NCBI GenBank assembly: GCA_035906055.1
Contig: JAMIFV010000071.1
Span: 1-12,541, forward strand
DNA length: 12,541 nt
Reading direction: 5' to 3'
DNA from: JAMIFV01 sp035906055
GTDB taxonomy: Bacteria > Pseudomonadota > Alphaproteobacteria > Rickettsiales > JABCZZ01
Shown one piece after another: positions 1-6,434 of the stretch. Below the pieces are notes generated by a model. That model made no database searches. It saw only the letters and a program-made list of their open reading frames with translations, and had not been told where the DNA came from. The position numbers and the translations under genes are program-made. Position 1 is the stretch's first letter. The number at the start of each line of letters is the position of its first letter.

Positions 1-125
1 CACAGCAGCGCATCCACAAATAGCCGGGTGTTCGTCTGCGCGCGCCGACCGACATGCCCCTTCATGCCGGGCAGCAGGCCTTTGATTCGTTCCCATTGAT
101 CATCGCGTAATGTTTCATTCTGCAT
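1..125 (-). CDS. IS5-family transposase, N-terminal part (cut by window edge)
   Basis: Read on the minus strand from the ATG at 125, the frame stays open to the window edge and gives 41 residues beginning MQNETLRDDQWERIKGLLPG. The D-x-x-W-x-x-I-x-x-L-L-P pattern followed by a small basic stretch and N-T-R-L-F-V-D-A-L is the start of the small IS5-family (DUF4096-type) transposases, which cut and paste their own element. A good ribosome site (AGGAG) lies 6 bases before the start. The catalytic DDE residues lie outside the window, so I cannot say whether the gene is intact. The terminal inverted repeat of the element should lie between 126 and about 200, but I could not delimit it with confidence. 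Family assignment rests on recognition of this short N-terminus only. Confidence 0.8.
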   Translation of the reverse strand, partial: MQNETLRDDQWERIKGLLPGMKGHVGRRAQTNTRLFVDALL

Positions 126-209
126 GGCTTTCTCCTTCTTGCCATGCAACCGCTAACATCTCAATCTTATGAAATCGTTAATTCAGGACTGCAGCCTAAG
201 GAGGCCGTT

Positions 210-563
210 ATGGTCAGACTCGCCACATATACCGTTTTACTTGCCGCGCTTGGCGCATCCTTCTTCGTGTCGCCTGCACATGCCGTGCCACCGCCCTGGG
301 CGCACGAGCGCAACATGACGTATAATTTCCAGCCTGATTATTATGCGCAGCCCTACCGTGCGAATAACACCGTGATCATTGTGCATGATAAAGAAGAGCC
401 TCCCGCCACGGTAGTGCAGGCCCCGCAAGACTATGATTATTACTATCAGGACGGTAAATATTGCCGTGAGTACCGCTCAAGAGTTGAAATCGGCGGCAAT
501 GTGCGCACCACCTATGGCACGGCCTGCCAGCAGCCCGATGGACAGTGGGAAGTAGTAAACTAA
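210..563 (+). CDS. Secreted protein with 17-kDa surface-antigen-like C-terminus
   Basis: The 117-residue product has a clear signal peptide (about residues 1–25, ending S-P-A-H-A before V-P-P-P), then a Tyr/Pro-rich middle, then a C-terminal block: CREY (85–88), a short beta-like stretch, YGTAC (102–106) and QQPDGQW near the end. That C-terminal pattern (CREY…YGTAC.QPDG.W) is the hallmark of the tail of the rickettsial 17-kDa antigen/RT0821 family of outer-envelope proteins. The glycine-zipper half of that family is absent here, and the signal peptide has no lipobox, so a periplasmic or surface-exposed soluble protein is likely. The frame is open upstream to 144, but the start at 210 is preferred because a perfect AAGGAGG (198–204) lies 5 bases before it and the signal peptide starts there. 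Its function is unknown. The two cysteines (85, 106) could form a disulfide. Confidence 0.8.
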   Translation: MVRLATYTVLLAALGASFFVSPAHAVPPPWAHERNMTYNFQPDYYAQPYRANNTVIIVHDKEEPPATVVQAPQDYDYYYQDGKYCREYRSRVEIGGNVRTTYGTACQQPDGQWEVVN

Positions 564-602
564 CTGATTTTTATACTCATTATATAAGTAAACCGCACAT
601 CC

Positions 603-631
603 TTATGGTTTTCTTATGGCATTTTTATGAT
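603..631 (+). promoter_or_regulatory. Weak candidate promoter for the glycine-zipper lipoprotein gene
   Basis: TTATGG (603–608) and TATGAT (626–631) are 17 bases apart, with the start codon 33 bases further on. The -10 box is good and the -35 box poor. Read-through from the gene before it is equally possible, since no terminator separates the two. Confidence 0.3.
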
Positions 632-663
632 GGTGGAATTCTAACCTGACAGGAGATAATTAT

Positions 664-906
664 ATGAAACATCATGCAGTAAAGGCTGTTGCAGCCCTTG
701 TTGTGGTAACCATGCTTTCCGCCTGCGGCAACACTAAAGGCCAGCGCGCCCTTTCCGGCGGCGGTATCGGTGCCGGTGCGGGTACGGTAGGTGCCGTTCT
801 GCTCAACGCCAATCCCGTTGCGGGCGCGCTCATCGGCGGTGCGGCGGGTGCGGCAACCGGTGCCATGACCACCAAGAAAGACATTGATCTGGGCGACATA
901 AAGTAG
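664..906 (+). CDS. Small glycine-zipper lipoprotein
   Basis: This is an 80-residue protein with a type II signal peptide: a basic start, a hydrophobic stretch, and the lipobox L-S-A-C with the lipidated cysteine at residue 21. Residues 31–67 are a glycine zipper (GGGIGAGAG…GALIGGAAGAATG), the two-helix membrane-embedded motif found in the front half of the rickettsial 17-kDa antigen and in many small outer-membrane lipoproteins. The tail is short and charged. AGGAGA at 651–656 sits 7 bases before the ATG. The role is probably structural in the outer membrane, but the sequence gives no specific partner. It follows the 17-kDa-antigen-tail protein on the same strand with 100 bases between, and a strong terminator comes right after it, so the two may be one transcription unit. 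Confidence 0.8.
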   Translation: MKHHAVKAVAALVVVTMLSACGNTKGQRALSGGGIGAGAGTVGAVLLNANPVAGALIGGAAGAATGAMTTKKDIDLGDIK

Positions 907-919
907 TTTCGTTAACTAT

Positions 920-974
920 AAAAGCCAGCACGCCTTTTCGCTGACAGCAGCGGGCAGGAGGAGTGCTGGCTTTT
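920..974 (+). terminator. Rho-independent terminator after the lipoprotein gene
   Basis: A 12-base perfect inverted repeat, AAAAGCCAGCAC (920–931) and GTGCTGGCTTTT (963–974), ends in a T run. The loop is long (31 bases) and holds further pairing potential (GCTG…CAGC). It begins 14 bases after the stop codon. The A and T ends would let it work in both directions. Confidence 0.75.
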
Positions 975-1026
975 GTGCGGTGGAGTTGGTCGGAGTCATA
1001 ACAGTGTGACTCGGGTAGAATCGGTG

Positions 1027-1055
1027 TTGTATTGTTATAACAAATGTTATATATT
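1027..1055 (+). promoter_or_regulatory. Promoter of the toxin–antitoxin (and possibly mnmA) unit
   Basis: TTGTAT (1027–1032) and TATATT (1050–1055) are spaced 17 bases apart, a good sigma-70 match in a markedly AT-rich stretch. It lies about 40 bases before the antitoxin start, and a palindrome fills most of the spacer. Confidence 0.55.
1032..1051 (+). promoter_or_regulatory. Candidate antitoxin operator
   Basis: TTGTTATAACAA (1032–1043) is a perfect 12-base palindrome. TGTTATA occurs twice in direct orientation (1033–1039 and 1045–1051), 12 bases apart. AbrB/MazE-type antitoxins commonly bind palindromes between the promoter boxes of their own operon, and this one lies exactly there. That binding is inferred, not shown. 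Confidence 0.5.
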
Positions 1056-1096
1056 GAGTTGTAATATTAGTAATAACTATTCAAGGAATATTGGTT

Positions 1097-1321
1097 ATGA
1101 CTACGCTTAAGCTTACGTCGATCGGCAACTCTGTCGGCGCTATTTTCCCTAAAGAAATGCTGACTATTCTCAACAGCGACAAAGGCGATACGCTATATGT
1201 CACCCGTACGCCTAACGGCTTTGAAATCAGCCCTTATAATGAAAAATTCGCCCGTCAGATGCAGGCGGGGCGTAAAGTGATGCGTGAAAACCGCGATGCT
1301 TTAAGAAAATTGGCAGAGTAA
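1097..1321 (+). CDS. AbrB/MazE-type antitoxin
   Basis: This 74-residue protein opens with a swapped-hairpin AbrB/MazE DNA-binding fold: T-L-K-L-T-S-I-G-N-S-V-G-A-I-F-P-K-E (residues 3–20), then a G-D-x-L-x-V turn and strand to about residue 46. The charged, helical C-terminal part (about 48–74, rich in K, R, E) is the piece that in this family wraps and neutralises the toxin. The frame extends 2 codons upstream to a TTG, but the ATG at 1097 has AAGGAA 8 bases before it and matches the family start. The Doc toxin gene begins 4 bases after the stop, the usual antitoxin-first order. It likely represses its own promoter through the palindrome just upstream. Confidence 0.88.
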   Translation: MTTLKLTSIGNSVGAIFPKEMLTILNSDKGDTLYVTRTPNGFEISPYNEKFARQMQAGRKVMRENRDALRKLAE

Positions 1322-1325
1322 TATT

Positions 1326-1736
1326 ATGCCTGCCAGTTTTACTGAGCTCGAACCCGAGTGGGTTGAAGAGCAGGTTGTGCTTTCCTATCATCGCGAACAA
1401 ATTTCTGAGCATGGCGGCGGAGCAGGTGTTCGTGATATGGGATTGCTGCAATCCGCATTATCGAGGCCGCAAAATGCGTTTCATTATAATAAAGTGGTGT
1501 CGCTCGCTAAACTTGCGGCTTGCTATGCGTTTGGTATTGCCAAGAACCATGCGTTCATTGACGGCAACAAAAGGACGGCGCTGGTTGTGTCGTTCGCATT
1601 TCTGGAACTGAACGGGTATGCTTTGCGCTCCACGCAGGAAGAAAACTACTTTACGTTTCTTTCGCAGGCAGAAGGGAACTTAACGCAAGAAGCACTTGCC
1701 GACTGGTTTGAAAGCAAGCTGTATAAACTCCCATGA
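1326..1736 (+). CDS. doc: Death-on-curing (Doc) family toxin, Fic fold
   Basis: This 136-residue protein is of typical Doc length. The family signature GGGAGVRDMGLLQSAL (about 30–45) is followed by R-P-Q, and the active-site loop H-A-F-I-D-G-N-K-R-T-A spans 75–85. In phage P1 Doc this loop transfers phosphate from ATP to elongation factor Tu and blocks translation; the general Fic family instead transfers AMP. The catalytic histidine (75), Asp 79, Asn 81 and Arg 83 are all present, so the toxin appears intact. It is paired with the AbrB/MazE-like antitoxin 4 bases upstream. Its stop codon TGA lies inside the ATGA shared with the start of mnmA, so the next gene is probably translationally coupled to it. 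Target specificity in this organism is inferred from the family. Confidence 0.92.
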   Translation: MPASFTELEPEWVEEQVVLSYHREQISEHGGGAGVRDMGLLQSALSRPQNAFHYNKVVSLAKLAACYAFGIAKNHAFIDGNKRTALVVSFAFLELNGYALRSTQEENYFTFLSQAEGNLTQEALADWFESKLYKLP

Positions 1737-2836
1737 ACTCTCTCGGTATAGATAAAAAACCCTCCGATACGCGTGTAGTCGTGGCCATGTCCGGCGGCGT
1801 GGATTCCTCTGTGGTTGCGGCCATGCTGCACGAGGAAGGTTATAATGTCGTGGGCATCACGCTGCAGCTTTATGATCACGGCGCGGCCATCGGCAAGAAG
1901 GGCGCATGCTGCGCCGGGCAGGACATCCACGATGCGCGCCTTGTCGCATCCGGCCTCGGCATCCCGCATTACGTGCTCGATTACGAAAGCCGCTTTAAAA
2001 ATTCGGTGATGGATGATTTTGTCGATAGTTACCTCAACGGCGAAACGCCCATCCCTTGCGTAAAGTGCAACCAGTCGGTCAAATTCCATGACCTGCTTAA
2101 AATGGCGCGTGAGCTCAATGCCGACGCGCTGGCCACGGGGCATTACGTGCAGCGTGTTATGGGGCAGGGTGGCGCAGAACTTCGCCGCGCGACCGACGAT
2201 GATAAAGACCAGAGCTACTTTCTCTTCGCCACCACGCAGGATCAGCTCGACTTCCTGCGCTTTCCGCTGGGCGGGTTCAATAAGGAACATACGCGCAGGC
2301 TCGCCACAAAATACGGGCTGGTGGTGCACGATAAGCCTGACAGTCAGGATATCTGCTTCGTGCCCGGCGGCGACTATGCCAAGGTGATAGAGAAGATGCG
2401 CCCCGGTTCTTCGCAGCCCGGGGACATCGTGCATCTGGACGGGCGTGTGCTGGGCACGCATGAAGGCATCATCCATTACACGGTGGGGCAGCGCAAGGGC
2501 CTCAAACTTTCTTTGCCGGAGCCTTTATATGTTATCCGCGTGGACGCTGAAAAGAAGCAGGTGATCGTGGGCAGCAAAGACGCGCTCTCCACCCGCAGCT
2601 TCCGCATCCGCGATGTGAACTGGCTGGCCGGTGACACGGCGCTCGCAGGCGGGCTGGAAGCGATGGTGAAGCTGCGCTCGGCACAGGCGCCCGTTCCCGC
2701 TTCGGTAAAACGTGTGGATGCTGAACATGTGGAGATAACCCTGCACGACCCGCGCATGGCAGTGGCGCCCGGGCAGGCATGTGTCGTCTATGATGCTGAC
2801 CGCGTATTAGGCGGCGGCTGGATAGTTAGGAAATAA
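1733..2836 (+). CDS. mnmA: tRNA-specific 2-thiouridylase MnmA
   Basis: MnmA activates uridine 34 of Lys, Glu and Gln tRNAs with ATP and replaces O2 with sulfur passed on from a sulfur-relay chain. The 367-residue product has the PP-loop ATP site SGGVDSS (20–26), the family block GACCAGQD (57–64), the tRNA and cysteine region PCVKCNQ with the conserved Cys 112, GHY in the core, and Cys 208 in DSQDICFVP. These two cysteines match the catalytic pair of the E. coli enzyme. The C-terminal beta-barrel part is complete (G-Q-R-K-G-L, R-V-L-G-G-G-W-I near the end). The start overlaps the toxin stop by 4 bases and has no strong ribosome site of its own, which suggests coupling. A shorter start at the Met of AMSGG would remove the N-terminal strand and is unlikely. 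Confidence 0.96.
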   Translation: MNSLGIDKKPSDTRVVVAMSGGVDSSVVAAMLHEEGYNVVGITLQLYDHGAAIGKKGACCAGQDIHDARLVASGLGIPHYVLDYESRFKNSVMDDFVDSYLNGETPIPCVKCNQSVKFHDLLKMARELNADALATGHYVQRVMGQGGAELRRATDDDKDQSYFLFATTQDQLDFLRFPLGGFNKEHTRRLATKYGLVVHDKPDSQDICFVPGGDYAKVIEKMRPGSSQPGDIVHLDGRVLGTHEGIIHYTVGQRKGLKLSLPEPLYVIRVDAEKKQVIVGSKDALSTRSFRIRDVNWLAGDTALAGGLEAMVKLRSAQAPVPASVKRVDAEHVEITLHDPRMAVAPGQACVVYDADRVLGGGWIVRK

Positions 2837-2839
2837 TAA

Positions 2840-3018
2840 GGGGGGGCATCCCGCCCCCACTCGTGCTCCGCACTCGCTCCCCCTCGCTTCGCGGGGTCGT
2901 CGTGAAGAACTTCTCCGCGACTACGGCATGGAAGATTGCTCTAAAGCTGTTTGCTCTAATACCGGGATTTACGCTGGGGAATTCGTGCGGAGCATGAATG
3001 GGGACGGCTAGTCCCCCT
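2840..3018. repeat. REPIN-like inverted-repeat unit after mnmA
   Basis: No gene is seen between 2837 and 3025. Two arms face each other. The left arm (2840–2873) has a GGGGGC/GCCCCC hairpin (2842–2847, 2853–2858) followed by TGCTCCGCAC (2864–2873). The right arm, read on the other strand, has the hairpin GGGGAC/GTCCCC (3000–3005, 3011–3016) and the exact complement GTGCGGAGCA (2985–2994). The 10 bases between hairpin and core match at 7 positions. Two hairpins with shared tails in inverted orientation is the layout of REP doublets. The 110-base middle has its own small hairpin potential (CCCC…GGGG at 2880–2896). The unit may also end transcripts from both sides, although neither hairpin has a good T run. 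Confidence 0.6.
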
Positions 3019-3025
3019 AAATAAT

Positions 3026-3544
3026 CTAACGAGCAGCCTGTTGCTGCTGCTGTTCTGCTACGGCCTGTACCCAGCTTTTGCCGTCAGTGCGCCGGTTGGT
3101 TTCACATTCGATGCCTTCTTTGCCGCCGGTGCTGATGCAAAGGCCTTCCTTTTTCAGCTCCTGCGCGATGTGACGTCCGGTGCTTTGTGCGGTGGCTTCC
3201 TGCGTATCAATATTACTGGATTGCCATGAGCGCGCAGCGACATAATCCGCTGCAAGCGATGCTACGGTGAACGCAGCGCCAACAGCCAGAACACCCCACG
3301 AGACCGCTGTGACGGCAGCAAGCCCGCCTACGCCCATGGCTGTGTTGGTAATAAGCGTCAGCGACACGGCAAAAAGCGGTCCGCCTATGGCACCCAGGGC
3401 GCGGCTTATGCTGCTGAACCTGGTATTGGTCTTCAGGCGGTTCATCAGCGTGCGCTTGGCGGCCTGCGCCTCAGCATCACGGGCGATATGGTCGTGGTGA
3501 TGATGGTGGTGTTCGTGCGGATTTCGCGGGTTGGCCGACTGCAT
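3026..3544 (-). CDS. Unrecognised membrane protein with His-rich N-terminus
   Basis: I do not recognise this 172-residue protein. Visible features are a histidine cluster HEHHHHHHDH (10–19), a basic stretch (28–42), two hydrophobic segments (about 50–68 and 72–98, rich in Ala, Gly and Val) separated by a short Gly turn, then a soluble charged tail with two cysteines (about 136 and 147) and a five-Gln run (165–169) just before the end. This fits a membrane hairpin with both ends on the same side, presumably the cytoplasm. The His cluster could bind metal ions such as nickel or zinc, but no metal-transport motif is seen. The start has AGGA about 8 bases before it and a good promoter upstream. 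The gene runs alone and tail-to-tail with mnmA. Confidence 0.7.
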   Translation of the reverse strand: MQSANPRNPHEHHHHHHDHIARDAEAQAAKRTLMNRLKTNTRFSSISRALGAIGGPLFAVSLTLITNTAMGVGGLAAVTAVSWGVLAVGAAFTVASLAADYVAARSWQSSNIDTQEATAQSTGRHIAQELKKEGLCISTGGKEGIECETNRRTDGKSWVQAVAEQQQQQAAR

Positions 3545-3570
3545 TGGGTTGATCCTGATAATTCATCCTA

Positions 3571-3599
3571 ATGATAAGATTAATCAGGCTTTTTTACAA
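3571..3599 (-). promoter_or_regulatory. Promoter of the His-rich membrane protein gene
   Basis: On the minus strand, TTGTAA (3599–3594) and TATCAT (3576–3571) are 17 bases apart, with the start codon 26 bases further on. The rest of the gap 3545–3672 is AT-rich and holds no gene; I see no clear terminator for the gene upstream of it. Confidence 0.5.
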
Positions 3600-3672
3600 A
3601 TGCCTAAATGTTAAAGTTTTGTGAAGGCTTTGATTGCATTAAGTGTATCGACCAATATTCTGATTTTATTGA

Positions 3673-4164
3673 TTATTGTTCTTCTGGGGGTGCGTTGCCC
3701 GTAACTTCCTGCCCCCATTCTTCCTCGGCTTTTTTCTGTAAGCCCTCGAGATGGAGTATCCTGCCGGAATAGATGCCTTCCAGCGTCGTGGAAGCGATCA
3801 TCGGGCTTACCCATACCATGCACCAGCCCAGCGCCGCTGAGCCATACATCACCAGCCACACATAGGGGTCGAGCAGTTTTATTTTCAGGATCTCTATAGT
3901 CCCGCCCTCGATGAACACCTGCATCATGTCGGGGAACACGCCCGCGAAGTTGAACGCGGCGACGGTGGAAGAGAGGAACTTGAATTTCGTGTGGTCGGTC
4001 TCATAGGCCACGATGGCAGGCAGCATACCCACGAACAGCAGGAACACCCCCATTTTAAAAATAGCCGCCGATGCTATGCCCAGCGCAATAAGGATAACAT
4101 AGCGCCTGGAATTCGAGCTTCCTGACTTTGCGGTTTTGGGTGATTCTGCTGCAGTTTTTGCCAT
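3673..4164 (-). CDS. Unrecognised small multi-pass membrane protein
   Basis: This 163-residue protein has a polar, Lys- and Ser-rich N-terminus (1–21) and hydrophobic segments at about 22–36, 38–54 and 99–121, with a weaker one at about 66–80. A charged C-terminal helix and an acidic end (PPEEQ) follow. Three to four membrane passes are likely, and I know of no named function. It starts 3 bases after the stop of the pseudokinase-like gene on the same strand and has no evident ribosome site, so it is probably translated by coupling and works with that protein. Both are membrane-bound by prediction. The longer antisense frames in this region have the look of shadows. Confidence 0.75.
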   Translation of the reverse strand: MAKTAAESPKTAKSGSSNSRRYVILIALGIASAAIFKMGVFLLFVGMLPAIVAYETDHTKFKFLSSTVAAFNFAGVFPDMMQVFIEGGTIEILKIKLLDPYVWLVMYGSAALGWCMVWVSPMIASTTLEGIYSGRILHLEGLQKKAEEEWGQEVTGNAPPEEQ

Positions 4165-4167
4165 AGC

Positions 4168-6252
4168 TTAGAAATGATAATAGGAGCGCAGGGTAAAATA
4201 AACGGTAAATACGCAGGTGCCATAGGCCAGTGTCTGCGCCAGTCCCCGCCCCACCATGCGCGCATGCCGTGTGCGCTCGCGCGGGTCTTTGAGTTTGGCG
4301 ATCTGATGCTTGCGGAACGTGTAGGCGGCGGCGGCTTTCCTGAAGCCGTGGAAGTCGTTGATGAATACGTCCGGGTTGAGCAGCATTGCCGCGATGGAAG
4401 CGATCATGCCGCTTTCCGCCGCCTTGCGCAATTCCTGCTGCGCGTTGCTGCGCACGTTGCGGCGGTGGATGTAGTCAAGCATGGCAAACAGGCGAAGCGC
4501 TATCCAGTGCGTGAGCCCCGGCAGCGGCATGCTGCCAGCCGAGCCCTGCGCGCGCGCCAGTATCTTGATGGAGATCAGCCGTGGATTGGCGGCGAGTTCC
4601 GCCATGGCGTCCAGCTCGTGTATACGCACTTCCTTGGCGATGTCGAGCCTGCTGGCCACAAAGGCGGCGATATGCGTATCCATGAAATCGGTTTCAGCCG
4701 CTTTAGCCGTGGCGGCAGCGGTATCAAGGTATATCAGTATCTCCTTGAGGCTGCCGGGGGCGAAGCGTTTCACCAGCGGGCTCTGGCATACCAGCGAGGG
4801 GTGCAGGTCGTACAGGCAGCGCTCCACGCCGAAACCCGGCGCGCGTGAGCGCAGGAAATTCCTCACTTTCAGCAGGCGCGGGCTAAAATACGCATAGTCC
4901 GTGCCCACCTTGTGCTGCTCGATCCATTGCGGCAGCAGGTCTGAATCCACCACCTGCGCCACCGCATTGAGTGTATCCTGGTCGCCGGAGAAATAGGCAT
5001 GTGCCAGCATTGCGCCCACGCCTTCAGGGCATAGCGCGACATTGCGGTAACGGATGGGGCCGGAAGGGTCGAGCGCGAATATGATGCGCGACAGCAGTTC
5101 GTTATTGTGGCGTTCTGCCTTGGGGGTGTCGCCCATGTTATTGCTGCAGATGCGTGAGACGGCATCGGCCAGATCCTTTTTGTGCAGGCTGGTTTCCAGC
5201 CAGCGCACGAGGCGCGTATCGGACAGCAGGCTCCTGCCTTCCGCCCAGTTCAGGTAAAGCGCGTGCGCCAGCGCTTTGCGGTTGAAATAGCTGCGCCCGG
5301 CGAATTCAAACCCACGGTTGGTTTCCTGAGCGGCGGCGGGAAGGATAAGGTTGAAACGGCGGCCCGCCAGCCAGCTCTCGATATGTTCGGGCGCACAGCG
5401 GTCGCGCTTGGCGTCGTTGAGCAGCGCGCGGAGAAGATCCTGAAGGTTTTCCGAAATGTCCCATTCTATCACCAGCGTGTGATACGTCCCCTTGACCAGC
5501 ATGCTGGTGAGGAAATCCTCACGGCTTACGCGCGCATAAGGCTGGTAGCCTATCAGCAGGTGCAGCGCCAGCACGCCCAGCGCGTAGCAGTCTGCCTCTA
5601 TGGCGTATTCATTCTTTCCGTACGGTGAGCAGAGCAGGCGGTCGAGCGATTCAAACAGGAAATCCTGCGAGTACCCGCCAGGCTCGGAAATGCATTCACC
5701 AAGCTGGATGGTGGCGCCGCTCAGGTAAACGTTGTGCAGGTTGATGCGGCCATGGCTGATGCCCATGCCGCTGAACGCCTTGAGTATCTCGGTGAACGGC
5801 CTGAAAAGGTAATTGATGAGCGTGCCCTCGGATATGGGGCTTTTCTGCGCGCTTAACAGCAGCTCGGAAAGGGGCTGGCCGTTCGGGCGCTGCAATATCA
5901 CCACGTAACGGCTTTCCGAATAGATACTGATATCGCAGGTTCCTTCATCCACCACCGAGACGAGGTTGGGGTGGCGGAATTCCTTCAGCACGGTGATGTG
6001 TTTCTTGCGCGGCAGGGCGTTGTTGTCGAACACCAGCGCGTAGAGGCGCGCTGCGGGGTCTTCGCTGTCCTGCACCGAGAACGCTTTTGCCATGCCGGTG
6101 GAGAACGGGTGCAGCGGATCGCTGGTGATGATGCGGTAGCGCCCCGAGATCATGTCGCGTTCGCGCTGCAGCGCCTGCTGTGACCGGTAGGTCCTCAGGA
6201 ACGCCTGAAGGTCTTCGGGCTTTACCGGGTTTTTCTGTTCGGCATCTGCCAT
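4168..6252 (-). CDS. Tail-anchored protein-kinase-like protein, probable pseudokinase
   Basis: The product is 694 residues. Residues about 38–298 follow the order of a Ser/Thr kinase domain, but key residues are missing. The VAIK strand reads Y-A-L-V-F (71–75) with no lysine. The catalytic HRD loop reads HGRINLHN (167–174), so the catalytic Asp is replaced by Arg although the Asn is kept. DFG reads L-G-E (184–186). The helix-F landmark is retained as ADCYALG (220–226). A large helical region of unknown type (about 310–665) follows, and one hydrophobic segment closes the protein (about 671–688), so it is likely anchored by its tail with the kinase-like part in the cytoplasm. It sits between trpS and a small membrane-protein gene 3 bases downstream. 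It could bind ATP or a partner without catalysis, or be a divergent active kinase. Signalling or scaffolding is inferred only. Confidence 0.75.
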   Translation of the reverse strand: MADAEQKNPVKPEDLQAFLRTYRSQQALQRERDMISGRYRIITSDPLHPFSTGMAKAFSVQDSEDPAARLYALVFDNNALPRKKHITVLKEFRHPNLVSVVDEGTCDISIYSESRYVVILQRPNGQPLSELLLSAQKSPISEGTLINYLFRPFTEILKAFSGMGISHGRINLHNVYLSGATIQLGECISEPGGYSQDFLFESLDRLLCSPYGKNEYAIEADCYALGVLALHLLIGYQPYARVSREDFLTSMLVKGTYHTLVIEWDISENLQDLLRALLNDAKRDRCAPEHIESWLAGRRFNLILPAAAQETNRGFEFAGRSYFNRKALAHALYLNWAEGRSLLSDTRLVRWLETSLHKKDLADAVSRICSNNMGDTPKAERHNNELLSRIIFALDPSGPIRYRNVALCPEGVGAMLAHAYFSGDQDTLNAVAQVVDSDLLPQWIEQHKVGTDYAYFSPRLLKVRNFLRSRAPGFGVERCLYDLHPSLVCQSPLVKRFAPGSLKEILIYLDTAAATAKAAETDFMDTHIAAFVASRLDIAKEVRIHELDAMAELAANPRLISIKILARAQGSAGSMPLPGLTHWIALRLFAMLDYIHRRNVRSNAQQELRKAAESGMIASIAAMLLNPDVFINDFHGFRKAAAAYTFRKHQIAKLKDPRERTRHARMVGRGLAQTLAYGTCVFTVYFTLRSYYHF

Positions 6253-6271
6253 AGTTAAACGGGGTTAAGTG

Positions 6272-6300
6272 CTGATATCAAGCGTATAACACAATGGCAA
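6272..6300 (-). promoter_or_regulatory. Candidate promoter of the pseudokinase operon
   Basis: On the minus strand, TTGCCA (6300–6295) and TATCAG (6277–6272) are 17 bases apart, 19 bases before the start codon. The gap 6253–6434 holds nothing else beyond a loose inverted repeat (GCAAGGCA 6297–6304, TGCCTTGC 6343–6350). Confidence 0.35.
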
Positions 6301-6434
6301 GGCAGCAGTGAGTGGTAATTAGGTTACATCTAAACTCTGCCATGCCTTGCTGCAAACGGCTATTTCCTGCGCTGCGGTGCTCGAAAAACGCAGTTCTCGC
6401 GGGCGGCATGGCGGGTTTGGCAAAAGTCCAGCGC

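Noticed and set aside
1646..2476. 276-residue minus-strand frame inside mnmA
   Set aside because: It lies antisense to a well-identified mnmA and has no recognisable features.
4174..4848. 224-residue plus-strand frame over the end of the pseudokinase gene
   Set aside because: It is antisense to a long, coherent coding frame, has no ribosome site or domain, and is typical of shadow frames in GC-rich genes.
6297..6350. Inverted repeat GCAAGGCA/TGCCTTGC between trpS and the pseudokinase gene as a terminator
   Set aside because: The arms are only 8 bases with a 38-base loop and no T run, and one arm overlaps a better explanation as the -35 region of the pseudokinase promoter.
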